Assembly (NCBI RefSeq): GCF_001650345.1
Contig: NZ_LVHF01000031.1
Coordinates: forward strand, 1-62,169
Length of the DNA: 62,169 nt
Source of the DNA: Photobacterium jeanii
Lineage (GTDB): Bacteria > Pseudomonadota > Gammaproteobacteria > Enterobacterales > Vibrionaceae
Direction of reading: 5' to 3'
Part shown: positions 48,994 to 60,254 of the stretch, piece after piece
How positions within the stretch are numbered: position 1 is the first letter of the stretch
Layout: the number at the start of each line of letters is the position of its first letter
Notes under the pieces: model-generated
What the model was told of the DNA's origin: nothing
What the model saw: only the letters and a program-made list of their open reading frames with translations
The model's database searches: none
Position numbers and translations under genes: made by a program

Positions 48994-49723
48994 TGATGAC
49001 GGTATCTTTGCTGAAGGGATCAACACGCTCGCGCACGCATTAGCGGATTTAGGCGAAGTTGTTGTTGTGGCGCCAGATCGTAATCGTTCAGGGGCCTCGA
49101 ATTCGTTAACGCTCGAAACGCCATTGCGTATTCGTCAACCGCAACCTAATCATGTATCGGTTGAAGGTACCCCGAGTGATTGTGTGCACTTTGCATTGAA
49201 CGAATGGTTGGATTACCGCCCTGATTTAGTGGTGGCGGGGATCAACCACGGCGCTAATTTAGGTGACGATGTACTGTACTCGGGTACTGTTGCAGCAGCG
49301 ACGGAAGGACACTTTTTGGGTGTCCCTGCCATTGCCGTGTCTTTGGTTGGCGATCAGCATTTTGCGACGGCTGCGCAGGTGGTTAAAGATGTGATTAAGC
49401 AATCCAAGACTCACCCGCTGCCAACCAATAAGATCTTGAATATCAATGTACCGGACGTGCCGTATGCCGCGCTTAAGCCGTGGCAAATTACTCGCTTAGG
49501 CGCGCGTCACCGTGCTGAGAACATGATCAAAGAAACGGATCCGCGAGGCAAAACGATTTATTGGCTCGGTCCTCCGGGGGCTTGTCAGGATGCAGGTCCT
49601 GGGACTGATTTTTACGCCGTAGAACAAGGTGCCGTGTCGATCACCCCGCTACAGGTTGATCTCACCGCGCACGATGCTATTGCTGGTATGCAGCAATGGC
49701 TCCAAGATGTGGAGAAAGATTAA
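48974..49723 (+). CDS. surE: 5'/3'-nucleotidase SurE
   Basis: This 249-aa metal-dependent nucleotidase and polyphosphatase is linked to stationary-phase survival. It has the N-terminal metal site [16 protein letters not shown] (Asp8, Asp9), [14 protein letters not shown], and [20 protein letters not shown]. The ATG at 48974 has GGAAGGA upstream within truD and overlaps it by 20 bases. The frame extends to 48953 but [10 protein letters not shown] is the conserved beginning. It is followed by pcm, nlpD and rpoS, the classic stationary-phase cluster. Confidence 0.96.
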   Translation: MRILISNDDGIFAEGINTLAHALADLGEVVVVAPDRNRSGASNSLTLETPLRIRQPQPNHVSVEGTPSDCVHFALNEWLDYRPDLVVAGINHGANLGDDVLYSGTVAAATEGHFLGVPAIAVSLVGDQHFATAAQVVKDVIKQSKTHPLPTNKILNINVPDVPYAALKPWQITRLGARHRAENMIKETDPRGKTIYWLGPPGACQDAGPGTDFYAVEQGAVSITPLQVDLTAHDAIAGMQQWLQDVEKD

Positions 49724-49725
49724 GG

Positions 49726-50355
49726 ATGCGCTATGTGAGAGAGCGACATGGCTTGATGGCTTATTTACAGCAGCAAGGGATCACCGATACGGCGGTACTA
49801 GCGGCGGTAGAAAATGTGCCACGTGAGTTATTTGTCGACGAAGCCTTTTCTCATAAAGCTTATGAAAATAATGCCTTGCCGATCGGCAGTGGCCAGACGA
49901 TTTCACAACCTTACATTGTGGCTAAGATGACCCAGTTGCTTGGGTTAACGCCGCAATCTAAAGTGTTGGAAATTGGGACAGGCTCAGGTTACCAGACTGC
50001 GGTTTTGGCGCAGCTGGTGGAGCACGTTTGGTCGGTTGAGCGCATAAAAGCCCTGCAATGGCAGGCAAAACGTCGTCTAAAAATGCTAGATTTGCATAAT
50101 ATCTCGACTAAACATGGAGACGGCTGGCAAGGTTGGCGCAGTAAAGGGCCATTTGATGCCATTATTGTGACAGCAGCAGCAGAATCGATTCCAGCAGAGT
50201 TGTTGGTACAATTAAGTGATGGTGGTCGTCTGATTGTGCCTGTTGGTGAGCATCAGCAAGTGCTGAAACTGATTGTTCGTAAGGGCAATGAGTATGTGTC
50301 TCAAGATATTGAAGTTGTACGTTTTGTTCCGCTAGTAGCAGGAGAGTTAGCGTAA
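49726..50355 (+). CDS. pcm: Protein-L-isoaspartate O-methyltransferase
   Basis: This 209-aa SAM-dependent enzyme starts the repair of isoaspartyl residues in aged proteins. Motifs: [20 protein letters not shown], the SAM-binding [19 protein letters not shown], and [20 protein letters not shown]. The ATG at 49726 is 2 bases after the surE stop, with AAGG overlapping it. The earlier in-frame start at 49696 lies inside surE and is unlikely. Confidence 0.95.
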   Translation: MRYVRERHGLMAYLQQQGITDTAVLAAVENVPRELFVDEAFSHKAYENNALPIGSGQTISQPYIVAKMTQLLGLTPQSKVLEIGTGSGYQTAVLAQLVEHVWSVERIKALQWQAKRRLKMLDLHNISTKHGDGWQGWRSKGPFDAIIVTAAAESIPAELLVQLSDGGRLIVPVGEHQQVLKLIVRKGNEYVSQDIEVVRFVPLVAGELA

Positions 50356-50358
50356 AGC

Positions 50359-51279
50359 ATGAAGCGAACAGGGTTGGGGAAGAAGTATTGGCGTTTGTCT
50401 GCAGTAGCAAGCAGTTTGCTATTGTTGTCAGCCTGTAGTTCGCATCCGCCAGCACCTGTATCAAGCGTTAACAGTAAATACAACAATATAGAGCGTGGTA
50501 GCTTTCGTGGTAGCTATTACCAAGTGAACAAAGGTGACACGCTCTATTTTATTTCTTACGTGACAGGCCGTGATGTAAAAGACATTATTGCCCATAACCG
50601 ACTCACCCCTCCCTATACCATTTACCCAGGACAAAAACTTCAGCTGTGGAAGCCCAAGTACAAGGCGCCTTCTTATGGCCATGCTGCTCCTGTGGTCGTC
50701 GCCAAAACACCTTCGAAATCAAAGGCAACTAAGGCAAAACCAGCACCGAAGCCGAAGCCAAAACCTAAGTCTACCGCCCCAGCGAAGAAGACTCAGGCAC
50801 AAACTGCACAAAAAACAGCCAACAAAAAAGTTGATCAAGGTCGCACAAAGGAGTACTCTCAGAGCAAAAGTAACAAAGTTGTTACAAATAAATCCAGTTC
50901 CAATAACAAGGTTGATAGTTGGCTATGGCCAACTCAAGGTCGAGTGATCGTCGGTTTCTCTAATGCAGAAAACGGTAACAAGGGGATCGATATTGCAGGG
51001 CGACGCGGACAAGCGGTAAAAGCAACGGCGGCTGGCCATGTTGTTTATGCCGGTAACGCGCTCCGTGGTTACGGTAACCTAGTGATCATCAAGCACAGCG
51101 ATGACTACCTCAGTGCTTATGCGCACAACGACAAGTTATTGGTGAAGGAAAAGCAGGCGGTGAAAGCTGGTCAGAAGATTGCCTCTATGGGTAGCTCTGG
51201 CACCAAGAACGTCCGTTTGCACTTTGAGATCCGTTACAAAGGTAAGTCGGTTAATCCAATGAGGTACTTGCCTAAATAG
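50359..51279 (+). CDS. nlpD: Amidase activator lipoprotein NlpD
   Basis: This 306-aa outer-membrane lipoprotein activates the septal amidase AmiC. The signal peptide ends in a lipobox (LLLLSACSS, Cys26). A LysM domain (YYQVNKGDTLYFISYVTGRD, ending IYPGQKLQL) is followed by a long Lys/Pro/Ala linker and a C-terminal LytM (M23) domain. The LytM domain is degenerate: the first metal-binding His is missing (NKGIDIAG) and the last motif reads LHFEIR rather than HxH, as in catalytically dead E. coli NlpD. In E. coli the main rpoS promoter lies inside nlpD; the same is likely here. Confidence 0.94.
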   Translation: MKRTGLGKKYWRLSAVASSLLLLSACSSHPPAPVSSVNSKYNNIERGSFRGSYYQVNKGDTLYFISYVTGRDVKDIIAHNRLTPPYTIYPGQKLQLWKPKYKAPSYGHAAPVVVAKTPSKSKATKAKPAPKPKPKPKSTAPAKKTQAQTAQKTANKKVDQGRTKEYSQSKSNKVVTNKSSSNNKVDSWLWPTQGRVIVGFSNAENGNKGIDIAGRRGQAVKATAAGHVVYAGNALRGYGNLVIIKHSDDYLSAYAHNDKLLVKEKQAVKAGQKIASMGSSGTKNVRLHFEIRYKGKSVNPMRYLPK

Positions 51280-51343
51280 TGATATCACACGCTGGTTGAT
51301 ACCACGATAAAAATGTTTGCTAACTCGCCATCTGGGAGGCGCT

Positions 51344-52336
51344 ATGAGTAGAAGCAGCACAGCCAAGAACATCGAAAATTTTGATTTTGATGAAAACATG
51401 GAAATGGATGCCACCGAGATTGAAACTAAGGCAGAGGCGGAAAACGCCGCTGCCGATGAAGTTGAACTCTCACGCTACGGCAACACCCAAAAAGCACTTG
51501 ATGCGACCCAACTCTATTTAGGAGAAATCGGATTCTCCCCCCTCTTAACTGCTGAAGAAGAAGTGCTTTATGCCCGCCGCGCCCTCCGTGGTGATGACGT
51601 TGCCCGCAAACGTATGATCGAAAGTAACCTCCGCTTGGTGGTGAAAATTTCCCGCCGCTACAGTAACCGTGGATTAGCATTACTGGATCTGGTCGAAGAA
51701 GGTAACCTCGGTTTGATCCGTGCGGTAGAGAAATTCGATCCTGAACGTGGTTTCCGTTTCTCCACTTACGCCACATGGTGGATCCGTCAAACCATTGAAC
51801 GGGCGATCATGAATCAAACCCGCACCATACGTTTGCCTATCCACGTGGTGAAAGAGCTGAATGTCTATTTGCGTACGGCTCGTGAACTTGCCCAAAAGCT
51901 GGATCATGAACCGACGGCTGAAGATATTGCCCAGAAACTGGATAAGCCGGTCGATGATGTTAATCGTATGCTGCGCTTAAACGAGCGAGTCGGCTCGGTT
52001 GATAACCCAATTGGTGGTGACTCGGAAAAAGCCTTACTTGATATCATTCCAGATGAAAAGAATGGTGGACCAGAAACCTCGACCCAAGATGACGATATCA
52101 AACATTCGATTGTCGCTTGGCTCCAAGAACTTAACCCGAAACAGCGCGAAGTCTTGGCGCGTCGCTTTGGTTTGCTGGGCTACGAGGCATCAACTTTGGA
52201 AGATGTGGGGCGTGAAATTGGTTTAACCCGTGAGCGCGTACGTCAGATCCAAGTGGAAGGTCTACGTCGTTTACGAGATATGCTGACTCACCAAGGATTG
52301 AATATTGAATCGCTGTTTAACCAAGATATGTTGTAG
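51344..52336 (+). CDS. rpoS: RNA polymerase sigma factor RpoS
   Basis: This 330-aa sigma-38 is the master factor of stationary phase and general stress. Region 1.2 begins [19 protein letters not shown]. Region 2 is present ([60 protein letters not shown]). Region 3 is [19 protein letters not shown], and region 4 is [20 protein letters not shown] with [11 protein letters not shown]. The ATG at 51344 has a strong GGGAGG upstream. It ends at a terminator shared with convergent mutS. The N-terminal 50 residues are acidic, as in other RpoS. Confidence 0.98.
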   Translation: MSRSSTAKNIENFDFDENMEMDATEIETKAEAENAAADEVELSRYGNTQKALDATQLYLGEIGFSPLLTAEEEVLYARRALRGDDVARKRMIESNLRLVVKISRRYSNRGLALLDLVEEGNLGLIRAVEKFDPERGFRFSTYATWWIRQTIERAIMNQTRTIRLPIHVVKELNVYLRTARELAQKLDHEPTAEDIAQKLDKPVDDVNRMLRLNERVGSVDNPIGGDSEKALLDIIPDEKNGGPETSTQDDDIKHSIVAWLQELNPKQREVLARRFGLLGYEASTLEDVGREIGLTRERVRQIQVEGLRRLRDMLTHQGLNIESLFNQDML

Positions 52337-52362
52337 CGGTTGGACGTCATAAATTGTAATCC

Positions 52363-52397
52363 AAAAGAGGACGCTGAATGCGTCCTCTTACTTTTTT
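52363..52397. terminator. Terminator between rpoS and mutS
   Basis: A 10-bp perfect stem AAGAGGACGC/GCGTCCTCTT (52365-52374 with 52380-52389) has a TGAAT loop. A T-run follows on the plus strand after AC; on the minus strand only a short T-run follows. Confidence 0.85.
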
Positions 52398-52423
52398 GGT
52401 GTGCTTGTTTTAGCCCGTCGCGA

Positions 52424-54994
52424 TTAAAGCAGCGCTTTAAGGCGGTATAGCTCATCGAGGGCTTGGCGCGGTGTCATTTCATCTGGGTTGATGTTTGACA
52501 GTGCTTCTTCCACTTCGCTTGGCTCTGGGATCAGAGTCAGCTGATTTTCTTCTTTTGGTACGCCACCTGCCGGCTTCACCGCTTGCTGATGGCCACTGGC
52601 TTCAAGCTGTTGAAGCTTTGTCTTGGCGCGTTTGATCACCGCTTTCGGTACCCCCGCTAGACTCGCAACGGCTAGACCGTATGACTTGCTCGCTGCACCT
52701 TCTTGCACTGCATGCATGAAGGCAATGTCATCACCGTGTTCAACCGCGTCAAGGTGAACGTTGGCAAGACCATCCATCAGCGAAGGCAGTTCGGTTAGCT
52801 CGAAGTAGTGAGTGGCGAACAGTGTCATTGCGGCGATTTTTTCTGCCAACCATTCGGCACTTGCCCATGCTAGCGAGAGGCCATCGTAGGTACTGGTACC
52901 ACGGCCAATTTCATCCATCAGCACTAAGCTGTTTTCGGTTGCATTGTGCAGAATGTTAGCTGTTTCCGTCATTTCAACCATGAAGGTCGAGCGACCTGAT
53001 GCCAAATCATCGGATGCACCGATGCGGGTAAAGATGCGATCGAGTGGGCCAATTTTTACTGCTTCTGCTGGCACGAAAGAGCCGACATGTGCCATCAAGG
53101 CGATCAGCGCTGTTTGACGCATGTAAGTCGATTTACCGCCCATGTTTGGACCGGTCACAATCAGCATACGGCGATCGCGATGCAGTGAGATTGGGTTAGC
53201 GATGAATGGTTCGCTCAGGACTTGCTCAACCACTGGGTGGCGACCTGCGGTGATGTCGATCCCTGTTTGTTCGCACAGTTCAGGACGACAGTAGTTTAAG
53301 GTGTCAGCACGCTCGGCTAAGTTCGCCAATACATCTAACTCAGATAGGGCGTTGGCGATTAATTGCAGTTGCTCAAGGTGTGGCAATAGCATGTCGAATA
53401 GCTCTTCCCACAGTTTTTTCTCAAGCGCGAGGGCTTTCGACTTAGAGTTCAGTACCTTGTCTTCGTGCTCTTTGAGCTCAGGGATAATGTAACGCTCAGC
53501 ATTTTTCAGCGTCTGGCGACGAACATAGTGGCTTGGTACTAAGTGGCTTTGGCCACGGCTTACTTGAATGTAGAAACCATGAACTTGGTTGAAGCCCACT
53601 TTTAAGCTGTCGATGTCGTGGTGTTCACGTTCGCGTTGTTCAAGCTCATCAAGGTAACGAGTCGCGCCGTCAGCTAGATCGCGCCATTCGTCGAGCTCTG
53701 CATTGTAGCCTTCAGCTAACACGCCACCGTCACGGATCACTACTGGCGGGTTTTCTTTGATTGCTCGTTCTAATAGCTCGCAAATCTCATCCATTGGCGC
53801 GGCATCTTTGGCTAGCTGCTGGATACGGCTTTGCTCAAGCTCAGATAGAATATCGGTCAGCTCTGGTAAGTGCTGAAGTGCGGTGCGCATACGCGCTAAG
53901 TCGCGTGGACGCGCAGAACGTAACGCAAGGCGCGCCAAGATACGCTCAAGATCGCCCATGTTGCGCAGGTTGCCCGCCACATCAACAAACAAGCCAGCAT
54001 CTTTAAAAGCAGCAATGGCATCAAGGCGACCATTAAGCTGCTGGTGGTCACGGATCGGCTGGTGTAACCAACGTTTAAGAAGGCGGCTACCCATAGGGGT
54101 TGCTGTGTGATCCAGTACCGATGCCAAGGTATTATCAAATCCGCCCGCAAGGTTTTGGGTTAGCTCAAGGTTACGACGGGTCGCTGCATCCAAAATCACT
54201 GCATGATCTTTGCGATCTAGCGTGATCGCACGAATGTGAGGCAGGGCGGTACGTTGAGTATCTTTTACGTACTGAAGCAAACAACCAGCAGCGCATAGAC
54301 CGTGCTCAGCGTTTTCTACTCCAAAACCGACCAAGTCACGAGTGCCAAATTGCATCGTAAGTTGTTGGCGGGCCGTTTCCAGTTCAAACTCCCACAGTGG
54401 ACGGCGGCGTGTGCCTTTGATTGGCTCTACCAAGTGCAGGAAGCTGAAATCTTCTGGGTATAGTAGTTCGGCAGGGCTGGTGCGTTGTAGCTCCGCTTGC
54501 ATCGCTTCTTCGGTTTCAGGCTCTGACAGCATAAAACGACCAGAAGTGATATCGAGTGTAGCGTAGCCAAACTTAGTGCCAGAGTGGAAGATAGCCGCGA
54601 TCAGGTTATCGTGACGTTCATTCAGTAAGGCTTCATCACTGACGGTACCCGGGGTGACAATACGCACCACTTGGCGTTCAACCGGTCCTTTGCTGGTGGC
54701 TGGATCGCCGATCTGTTCACAGATCGCGACAGACACACCTTGTTGAACAAGCTTGGCAAGGTAACCTTCTACCGCATGGTATGGCACACCCGCCATCGGG
54801 ATAGGTTCACCGTTTGAAGAGCCACGCTTGGTCAGAGAAATATCTAACAGTTGCGATGCATTTTTCGCATCATCGAAAAAGAGTTCGTAGAAATCCCCCA
54901 TACGATAAAACAGCAGCGTGTCTGGATTCTCAGCTTTGATCCTGAGATATTGCTGCATCATTGGGGTGTGTTTTTCTAAACCTTTCACTGTCAC
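52424..54994 (-). CDS. mutS: DNA mismatch repair protein MutS
   Basis: This 856-aa mismatch-recognition ATPase is complete. The N-terminal mismatch-binding motif is [19 protein letters not shown], with the Phe and Glu that contact the mismatch. Later come the Walker [21 protein letters not shown], the Walker [21 protein letters not shown], and the C-terminal dimer/tetramer helix. Translation starts at a GTG (54994); the first residues [17 protein letters not shown] align with E. coli MutS. It is convergent with rpoS, the common neighbour in gammaproteobacteria, and divergent from pncC. Confidence 0.97.
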   Translation of the reverse strand: MTVKGLEKHTPMMQQYLRIKAENPDTLLFYRMGDFYELFFDDAKNASQLLDISLTKRGSSNGEPIPMAGVPYHAVEGYLAKLVQQGVSVAICEQIGDPATSKGPVERQVVRIVTPGTVSDEALLNERHDNLIAAIFHSGTKFGYATLDITSGRFMLSEPETEEAMQAELQRTSPAELLYPEDFSFLHLVEPIKGTRRRPLWEFELETARQQLTMQFGTRDLVGFGVENAEHGLCAAGCLLQYVKDTQRTALPHIRAITLDRKDHAVILDAATRRNLELTQNLAGGFDNTLASVLDHTATPMGSRLLKRWLHQPIRDHQQLNGRLDAIAAFKDAGLFVDVAGNLRNMGDLERILARLALRSARPRDLARMRTALQHLPELTDILSELEQSRIQQLAKDAAPMDEICELLERAIKENPPVVIRDGGVLAEGYNAELDEWRDLADGATRYLDELEQREREHHDIDSLKVGFNQVHGFYIQVSRGQSHLVPSHYVRRQTLKNAERYIIPELKEHEDKVLNSKSKALALEKKLWEELFDMLLPHLEQLQLIANALSELDVLANLAERADTLNYCRPELCEQTGIDITAGRHPVVEQVLSEPFIANPISLHRDRRMLIVTGPNMGGKSTYMRQTALIALMAHVGSFVPAEAVKIGPLDRIFTRIGASDDLASGRSTFMVEMTETANILHNATENSLVLMDEIGRGTSTYDGLSLAWASAEWLAEKIAAMTLFATHYFELTELPSLMDGLANVHLDAVEHGDDIAFMHAVQEGAASKSYGLAVASLAGVPKAVIKRAKTKLQQLEASGHQQAVKPAGGVPKEENQLTLIPEPSEVEEALSNINPDEMTPRQALDELYRLKALL

Positions 54995-55149
54995 GATATT
55001 GCCTACTTAGTTCGTTCAAAATATGCCAGATAAATTCTGGAGAGTAAGGATACGTGAAACCGTTTTAGTGGCAAAGAGGTAGCTGAGATTTTATTTACTC
55101 GTTCATAGGTATAGTATCGGTGCATTACTTGGGGAAGAGGGAAGTGACG

Positions 55150-55659
55150 ATGATAGAAGACAATGTAAATCGTCAAATTGTCGATGTAGCGCAAGGGCTT
55201 GGTGAGGATCTACAGGCACAAGGCTGGGTGGCTACCACTGCAGAGTCTTGTACCGGTGGCGGGGTATCGATGGCGATCACCGAGGTAGCGGGCAGTTCAG
55301 CTTGGTTTGATCGTGCTTTTATTACTTATAGTAATGAGGCCAAGATGGAAATGCTGGGAGTGACCGAGCAGGCGCTTATCGACCAAGGTGCGGTGAGCGA
55401 GTTGGTGGTCACTCAAATGGCGCAAGGGGCATTAGCCCATTCAGCAGCGCAGATCAGTGTGGCGATCAGTGGTATTGCGGGTCCATCAGGAGGCACCGAG
55501 ACCAAGCCTGTTGGCACCGTGTGTTTTGGTTGGGCGGATACTACTGGATGGTACTGTACAAATACCCAAATATTTACGGGTGATCGCGCTCAAGTTCGCG
55601 AGCAAGCGGTGTTATTTGCTTTGCAAGGTATGCGGGATCGCTTGCTATCACTGGGCTGA
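55150..55659 (+). CDS. pncC: Nicotinamide-nucleotide amidase PncC (CinA C-terminal family)
   Basis: This 169-aa stand-alone CinA C-terminal domain deamidates nicotinamide mononucleotide to nicotinate mononucleotide in the pyridine nucleotide cycle. Motifs: TTAESCTGGGVSMAITEVAG, RAFITYSNEAKMEMLGV, and AISGIAGPSGGTETKPVGTV. The ATG at 55150 follows GGGAAGAGGGAAG. It lies just upstream of recA, as in E. coli (ygaD/pncC-recA). recA has its own SOS promoter after it. Another NAD gene, nadB, is at 24 kb. Confidence 0.94.
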   Translation: MIEDNVNRQIVDVAQGLGEDLQAQGWVATTAESCTGGGVSMAITEVAGSSAWFDRAFITYSNEAKMEMLGVTEQALIDQGAVSELVVTQMAQGALAHSAAQISVAISGIAGPSGGTETKPVGTVCFGWADTTGWYCTNTQIFTGDRAQVREQAVLFALQGMRDRLLSLG

Positions 55660-55704
55660 GCGTGATCTTGGTGCTATTTACCATAAAAAAGTTTTAACCA
55701 GTGC

Positions 55705-55732
55705 TTGATACTGTATGAATAGACAGTATACT
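55705..55732 (+). promoter_or_regulatory. SOS promoter of recA with LexA box
   Basis: -35 TTGATA (55705-55710), a 16-base spacer and -10 TATACT (55727-55732). The spacer is filled by the LexA box TACTGTATGAATAGACAGTA (55709-55728), with the canonical CTGT-N8-ACAG core. LexA binding would block the promoter directly. Confidence 0.93.
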
Positions 55733-55773
55733 AACCCTCATCAACCTTATTTCATCATCCGTTGGAGAGTCGA

Positions 55774-56829
55774 ATGGACGACAACAAACAGAAGGCTCTT
55801 GCCGCAGCGTTAGGCCAGATTGAAAAGCAATTCGGTAAAGGTTCAATTATGAAATTGGGCGACAACCGAACGATGGATATCGAAACTATCTCTACAGGCT
55901 CACTGTCGCTAGATATCGCACTAGGTGCTGGTGGCTTACCAATGGGTCGTATTGTTGAAATTTATGGTCCTGAATCTTCAGGTAAAACAACTCTGACACT
56001 TGAAGCGATTGCTTGTGCACAGAAAGCGGGTAAGACCTGTGCTTTCATCGATGCCGAGCACGCGCTTGACCCTATCTACGCTCAAAAACTGGGTGTTGAT
56101 ATCGACCAACTACTTGTTTCTCAGCCAGATACTGGCGAACAAGCACTGGAAATTTGTGACGCACTAGCACGTTCAGGTGCCGTTGACCTTATCGTAGTTG
56201 ACTCCGTTGCCGCTCTAACACCAAAAGCGGAAATCGAAGGTGAAATGGGTGACTCGCACATGGGTTTGCAAGCACGTATGCTTTCGCAAGCAATGCGTAA
56301 GCTAACAGGTAACCTAAAGCAGTCTAACTGTATGTGTATCTTCATCAACCAAATCCGTATGAAGATTGGTGTGATGTTCGGTAATCCGGAAACAACTACG
56401 GGTGGTAACGCACTGAAATTCTATGCTTCTGTTCGTCTTGATATTCGTCGTACTGGCGCAATCAAAGAAGGTGACGAAGTAGTTGGTAACGAAACACGTA
56501 TTAAAGTGGTGAAGAACAAGGTTGCAGCTCCGTTTAAACAAGCTGAGACTCAAATTCTTTACGGTCAAGGCTTTAACCGTAACGGTGAGCTAATCGACCT
56601 AGGTGTTAAGCACAAGCTAGTAGAAAAAGCGGGTGCATGGTACAGCTACAAGGGCGATAAGATCGGCCAAGGTAAAGCAAACTCATGCAAATACTTGGTA
56701 GAAAACCCAGCGATTGCGGCTGAAATTGAAAAAGCACTGCGTGACATGCTGCTAAACACAGCACCACTTGAAGATGCTGAAAGTGCGGATATCGAAGATA
56801 TCGATGCAGAAGAAGGTGAAGCGTTTTAA
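55774..56829 (+). CDS. recA: Recombinase RecA
   Basis: This 351-aa recombinase drives strand exchange and LexA self-cleavage. The Walker A is [19 protein letters not shown], the Walker [21 protein letters not shown], and the DNA-binding loops have [20 protein letters not shown] and [20 protein letters not shown]. The C-terminus is strongly acidic ([19 protein letters not shown]), the usual RecA tail. The ATG at 55774 follows TTGGAGAG. It is followed by a terminator and recX. Confidence 0.98.
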   Translation: MDDNKQKALAAALGQIEKQFGKGSIMKLGDNRTMDIETISTGSLSLDIALGAGGLPMGRIVEIYGPESSGKTTLTLEAIACAQKAGKTCAFIDAEHALDPIYAQKLGVDIDQLLVSQPDTGEQALEICDALARSGAVDLIVVDSVAALTPKAEIEGEMGDSHMGLQARMLSQAMRKLTGNLKQSNCMCIFINQIRMKIGVMFGNPETTTGGNALKFYASVRLDIRRTGAIKEGDEVVGNETRIKVVKNKVAAPFKQAETQILYGQGFNRNGELIDLGVKHKLVEKAGAWYSYKGDKIGQGKANSCKYLVENPAIAAEIEKALRDMLLNTAPLEDAESADIEDIDAEEGEAF

Positions 56830-56870
56830 TCACGGCTTCCTTCTCGCACAGCGAATGACTAAGTAAACAG

Positions 56871-56906
56871 CGGGCTCTGTATTCGATACAGGGCCCGTTT
56901 TGTTTT
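56871..56906 (+). terminator. Rho-independent terminator between recA and recX
   Basis: A ~12-bp stem (CGGGC at 56871-56875 with GCCCG at 56893-56897, continuing through TCTGTAT/ATACAGG) has a TCG loop and a T-rich tail. In E. coli a similar terminator limits recX to a small share of recA transcripts. Confidence 0.9.
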
Positions 56907-56922
56907 ATCACAGGAAATCAAG

Positions 56923-57402
56923 ATGACAGATGAAAGCACGCCGCGTAAGAAAAGGCCGCTACCACCAGTAAAAGAAGCTGCGGTCGCGTATTTATCTCGC
57001 CGTGACCATGCGGAAAAAGAGCTAAGGCAAAAGCTTAAGCGGCGTGGTTATAGTCATGGCGATATTGAGCAAGCGATAGATTTTTGCCAAGACTATAAGT
57101 GGCTTGATGATGTCCGCTATGCTGGCACCACGATACGTAATGGTATTGCTAAAGGGTGGGGTGAGTTGCGGATCAGACAAGAGATGGAACTGAAAGGGGT
57201 GAATAGCCAAGTGATTGAACAAGTCATGGCGGTCCATGAAATTGATTGGTTTGAGCACGCCAGGGCTGTGGCACAACGTAAATATGGTGAAACGCCAATG
57301 GAGACGCAGAAAGAAAAAGCAAAACGCTTTCGTTTTATGCAGTCTCGCGGTTTTGACTTCGAGCAGATAGCGTATGCATTCGATCAAGACGAAGAATATT
57401 AA
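56923..57402 (+). CDS. recX: Regulatory protein RecX
   Basis: This 159-aa all-helical protein binds RecA filaments and limits RecA activity. It is built from the repeated three-helix RecX motif: AVAYLSRRDHAEKELRQKLK, IEQAIDFCQDYKWLDDVRYA, GWGELRIRQEMELKGVNSQV, and the C-terminal RFRFMQSRGFDFEQIAYAF. It is the third member of pncC-recA-recX, reached by read-through of the terminator. Confidence 0.95.
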   Translation: MTDESTPRKKRPLPPVKEAAVAYLSRRDHAEKELRQKLKRRGYSHGDIEQAIDFCQDYKWLDDVRYAGTTIRNGIAKGWGELRIRQEMELKGVNSQVIEQVMAVHEIDWFEHARAVAQRKYGETPMETQKEKAKRFRFMQSRGFDFEQIAYAFDQDEEY

Positions 57403-57617
57403 AAAATCCTTTCTATAATTGTGCTATTTCACAACATAACATTACCTGTTACCGCCACCGTTGTTTTACAATAGCCCCCAAAAAATTTATCTTAGAGCGA
57501 TTCGTTCCTTAGTAAATAAGAGGTATACCGCCTTAAGGGTACCTTTCAACCTGCTGAGGTAATCGCTTTACGTGATTATTCTGTCATCAATACAAAGCAT
57601 TTATTCAGGATTTGCCA

Positions 57618-60239
57618 ATGTACATGAGCACTGATGAGATTCGCCGTGCGTTTCTTGCGTTTTTTGAGAGCAAGGGCCACCAGATTGTGGAAAGCTCTTC
57701 GCTAGTACCTGCGAACGACCCAACTCTGTTGTTCACCAACGCCGGTATGAACCAATTTAAAGACACTTTTCTAGGTCTTGAAAAGCGTAACTACACACGA
57801 GCGACAACAGCTCAGCGTTGTGTGCGTGCGGGTGGTAAACACAATGACCTTGAAAACGTAGGTTTCACTGCGCGTCACCACACGTTCTTCGAAATGCTGG
57901 GTAACTTCAGCTTTGGTGACTACTTCAAGCAAGACGCTATCAAGTACGCTTGGGAATTCCTAACTGACGTACTTAAGTTGCCTGCAGATCGTCTACTGGT
58001 TACCGTTTACGAGAGCGATGACGAAGCATTCGATATCTGGAATAAAGATATGGGTATTCCAGCAGATCGCATCGTACGTATTGGCGATAACAAAGGCGCA
58101 CCTTACGCATCAGATAACTTCTGGCAGATGGGTGATACCGGTCCTTGTGGTCCATGTACTGAAATCTTCTACGATCACGGTGAGCACATTTGGGGCGGCC
58201 GCCCTGGTACACCTGAAGAAGATGGTGACCGTTTCATCGAGATCTGGAACAACGTATTTATGCAGTTCAACCGTCAAGCTGACGGTACTATGGAACCGCT
58301 ACCTAAGCCATCAGTTGATACTGGCATGGGTATCGAGCGCATCGCTGCAATCATGCAGGGCGTTCACTCAAACTACGAAATCGATATTTTCCAAACGCTA
58401 ATTAAAGAAGCGGCACAGGTTATCGGTTACGAAGACCTTTCTAATCAATCACTACGTGTAGTGGCTGACCACATTCGTTCATGTGCCTTCCTGATCGTTG
58501 ATGGTGTAATGCCTTCAAACGAAGGTCGTGGTTACGTACTGCGTCGTATTATTCGTCGTGCAGTTCGTCACGGTAACAAGCTTGGTGCGCAAGGTGCTTT
58601 CTTCTACAAACTAGTAGGTCCATTGGCTGAGATCATGGGTACTGCAGGTGAAGAGCTGAAGAAACAGCAACAAATGGTTGAGAAAGTACTGAAGATTGAA
58701 GAAGACAACTTTGGTCGTACTCTTGATCGTGGTCTAGCAATCCTAAGTGAAGCGCTAGAGAACCTTGATGGTAAAGTGCTAGATGGTGAGACAGTATTTA
58801 AACTGTACGACACTTACGGCTTCCCAGCGGATCTAACCAACGACGTAGCGCGTGAGCGTGGCTTCTCTATCGATGAAGACGGCTTTAACGCGGCGATGGA
58901 AGCACAACGTCAGCGTGCTCGTGAAGCGGGTTCTTTCGGTGTTGATTACAACAGCGCAATCAAAGTAGACGCATCAACTGAGTTCTGCGGTTACGACGGC
59001 ACCCAAGGTGAAGGCGAAGTTGTCGCGCTTTACCGTGAAGGTGAAGCGGTTGAATCTGCGAATGCTGGTGAAGAAGTACTGGTTGTTCTAGATAACACGC
59101 CGTTTTACGCAGAATCAGGCGGCCAATGTGGCGATGCGGGTTTGATTAGTGCTTCTGAAATGAAGTTCGACGTTGCAGATACGCAAAAATTCAGCGATGC
59201 TATCGGCCATTCAGGCGTAGTGGCAGAGGGTACAATCAAAGTAGGCGACAAAGTATCAACAAAGGTTGACGCTGAACGCCGAAAAGCAATTACTTTGAAC
59301 CACTCAGCAACACACTTGTTGCATGCCGCACTACGTAACTTGCTGGGTGAGCACGTAGCGCAAAAAGGTTCGTTAGTAAAAGCTGATTCACTGCGTTTTG
59401 ACTTCTCTCACCTAGAAGGTGTGAAGCCAGAACAACTACGCGAAATTGAGCGTGTGGTGAACGAGCAGATCCGTCTAAACCACGCGATCGAAACCAATGT
59501 TATGGACATTGAAGCTGCGAAAGAAAAAGGTGCGATGGCACTGTTCGGCGAGAAATACGATGACGAAGTACGTGTACTGAGCATGGGTGAGTTCTCGACT
59601 GAGCTGTGTGGTGGTATCCACGCGAACAACACGGGTGATATTGGTCTATTTAAGATTGTATCTGAAGGTGGTATCGCAGCGGGTATCCGTCGTATCGAAG
59701 CGGTAACAGGTTCAGCAGCAATTGAAGCGCTTCACGCGCAAGAAGCACTGCTAGCAGAAACCGCAAGTCTGGTGAAATCAGACGCAGCTTCAGTAGCAAA
59801 CAAAGTTAGTGCTTTGGTTGCTCACAGTAAGCAGTTAGAAAAAGAAATCCAGCAACTAAAAGATAAGTTAGCGGCACAAGAAGGTGCAGATCTTATCAAT
59901 CAAGCGCAAGAAATTAACGGCGTTAAAGTGCTGGTTTCTAAGTTAGATGGAGCGGACAACAAAGCACTACGTGGCATGGTTGATGAACTGAAAAACCAAC
60001 TAGGTAGCGGCATTGTTGTTCTTGGTAACGTAAACGGCGACAAGGTTGGTCTTATCGCGGGCGTAACCAAAGACCTAACTGGCAAAGTAAAAGCTGGCGA
60101 ACTAGTTAACCTAGTGGCGCAGCAAGTTGGCGGTAAGGGCGGCGGTCGTCCAGATATGGCACAAGCAGGTGGCACGGATGCAGCGGCACTGCCAGCAGCA
60201 CTAGACTCTGTAACACCTTGGTTAGCTGACAAACTGTAA
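57618..60239 (+). CDS. alaS: Alanyl-tRNA synthetase
   Basis: This 873-aa class II synthetase charges tRNA-Ala. The catalytic domain begins [20 protein letters not shown] and has [20 protein letters not shown]. The editing domain has the zinc motif [17 protein letters not shown] with the later [13 protein letters not shown]. The C-terminal C-Ala domain ends with [15 protein letters not shown]. The ATG at 57618 ([10 protein letters not shown]) is 8 bases after AGGA; ATG 57624 is also possible. The preceding 209 bases carry short dyads such as AGCGATT/AATCGCT around 57497 and 57561; E. coli AlaS represses its own gene through a palindrome, so these deserve notice. Confidence 0.97.
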   Translation: MYMSTDEIRRAFLAFFESKGHQIVESSSLVPANDPTLLFTNAGMNQFKDTFLGLEKRNYTRATTAQRCVRAGGKHNDLENVGFTARHHTFFEMLGNFSFGDYFKQDAIKYAWEFLTDVLKLPADRLLVTVYESDDEAFDIWNKDMGIPADRIVRIGDNKGAPYASDNFWQMGDTGPCGPCTEIFYDHGEHIWGGRPGTPEEDGDRFIEIWNNVFMQFNRQADGTMEPLPKPSVDTGMGIERIAAIMQGVHSNYEIDIFQTLIKEAAQVIGYEDLSNQSLRVVADHIRSCAFLIVDGVMPSNEGRGYVLRRIIRRAVRHGNKLGAQGAFFYKLVGPLAEIMGTAGEELKKQQQMVEKVLKIEEDNFGRTLDRGLAILSEALENLDGKVLDGETVFKLYDTYGFPADLTNDVARERGFSIDEDGFNAAMEAQRQRAREAGSFGVDYNSAIKVDASTEFCGYDGTQGEGEVVALYREGEAVESANAGEEVLVVLDNTPFYAESGGQCGDAGLISASEMKFDVADTQKFSDAIGHSGVVAEGTIKVGDKVSTKVDAERRKAITLNHSATHLLHAALRNLLGEHVAQKGSLVKADSLRFDFSHLEGVKPEQLREIERVVNEQIRLNHAIETNVMDIEAAKEKGAMALFGEKYDDEVRVLSMGEFSTELCGGIHANNTGDIGLFKIVSEGGIAAGIRRIEAVTGSAAIEALHAQEALLAETASLVKSDAASVANKVSALVAHSKQLEKEIQQLKDKLAAQEGADLINQAQEINGVKVLVSKLDGADNKALRGMVDELKNQLGSGIVVLGNVNGDKVGLIAGVTKDLTGKVKAGELVNLVAQQVGGKGGGRPDMAQAGGTDAAALPAALDSVTPWLADKL

Positions 60240-60254
60240 AACTGGAGAGGTGAA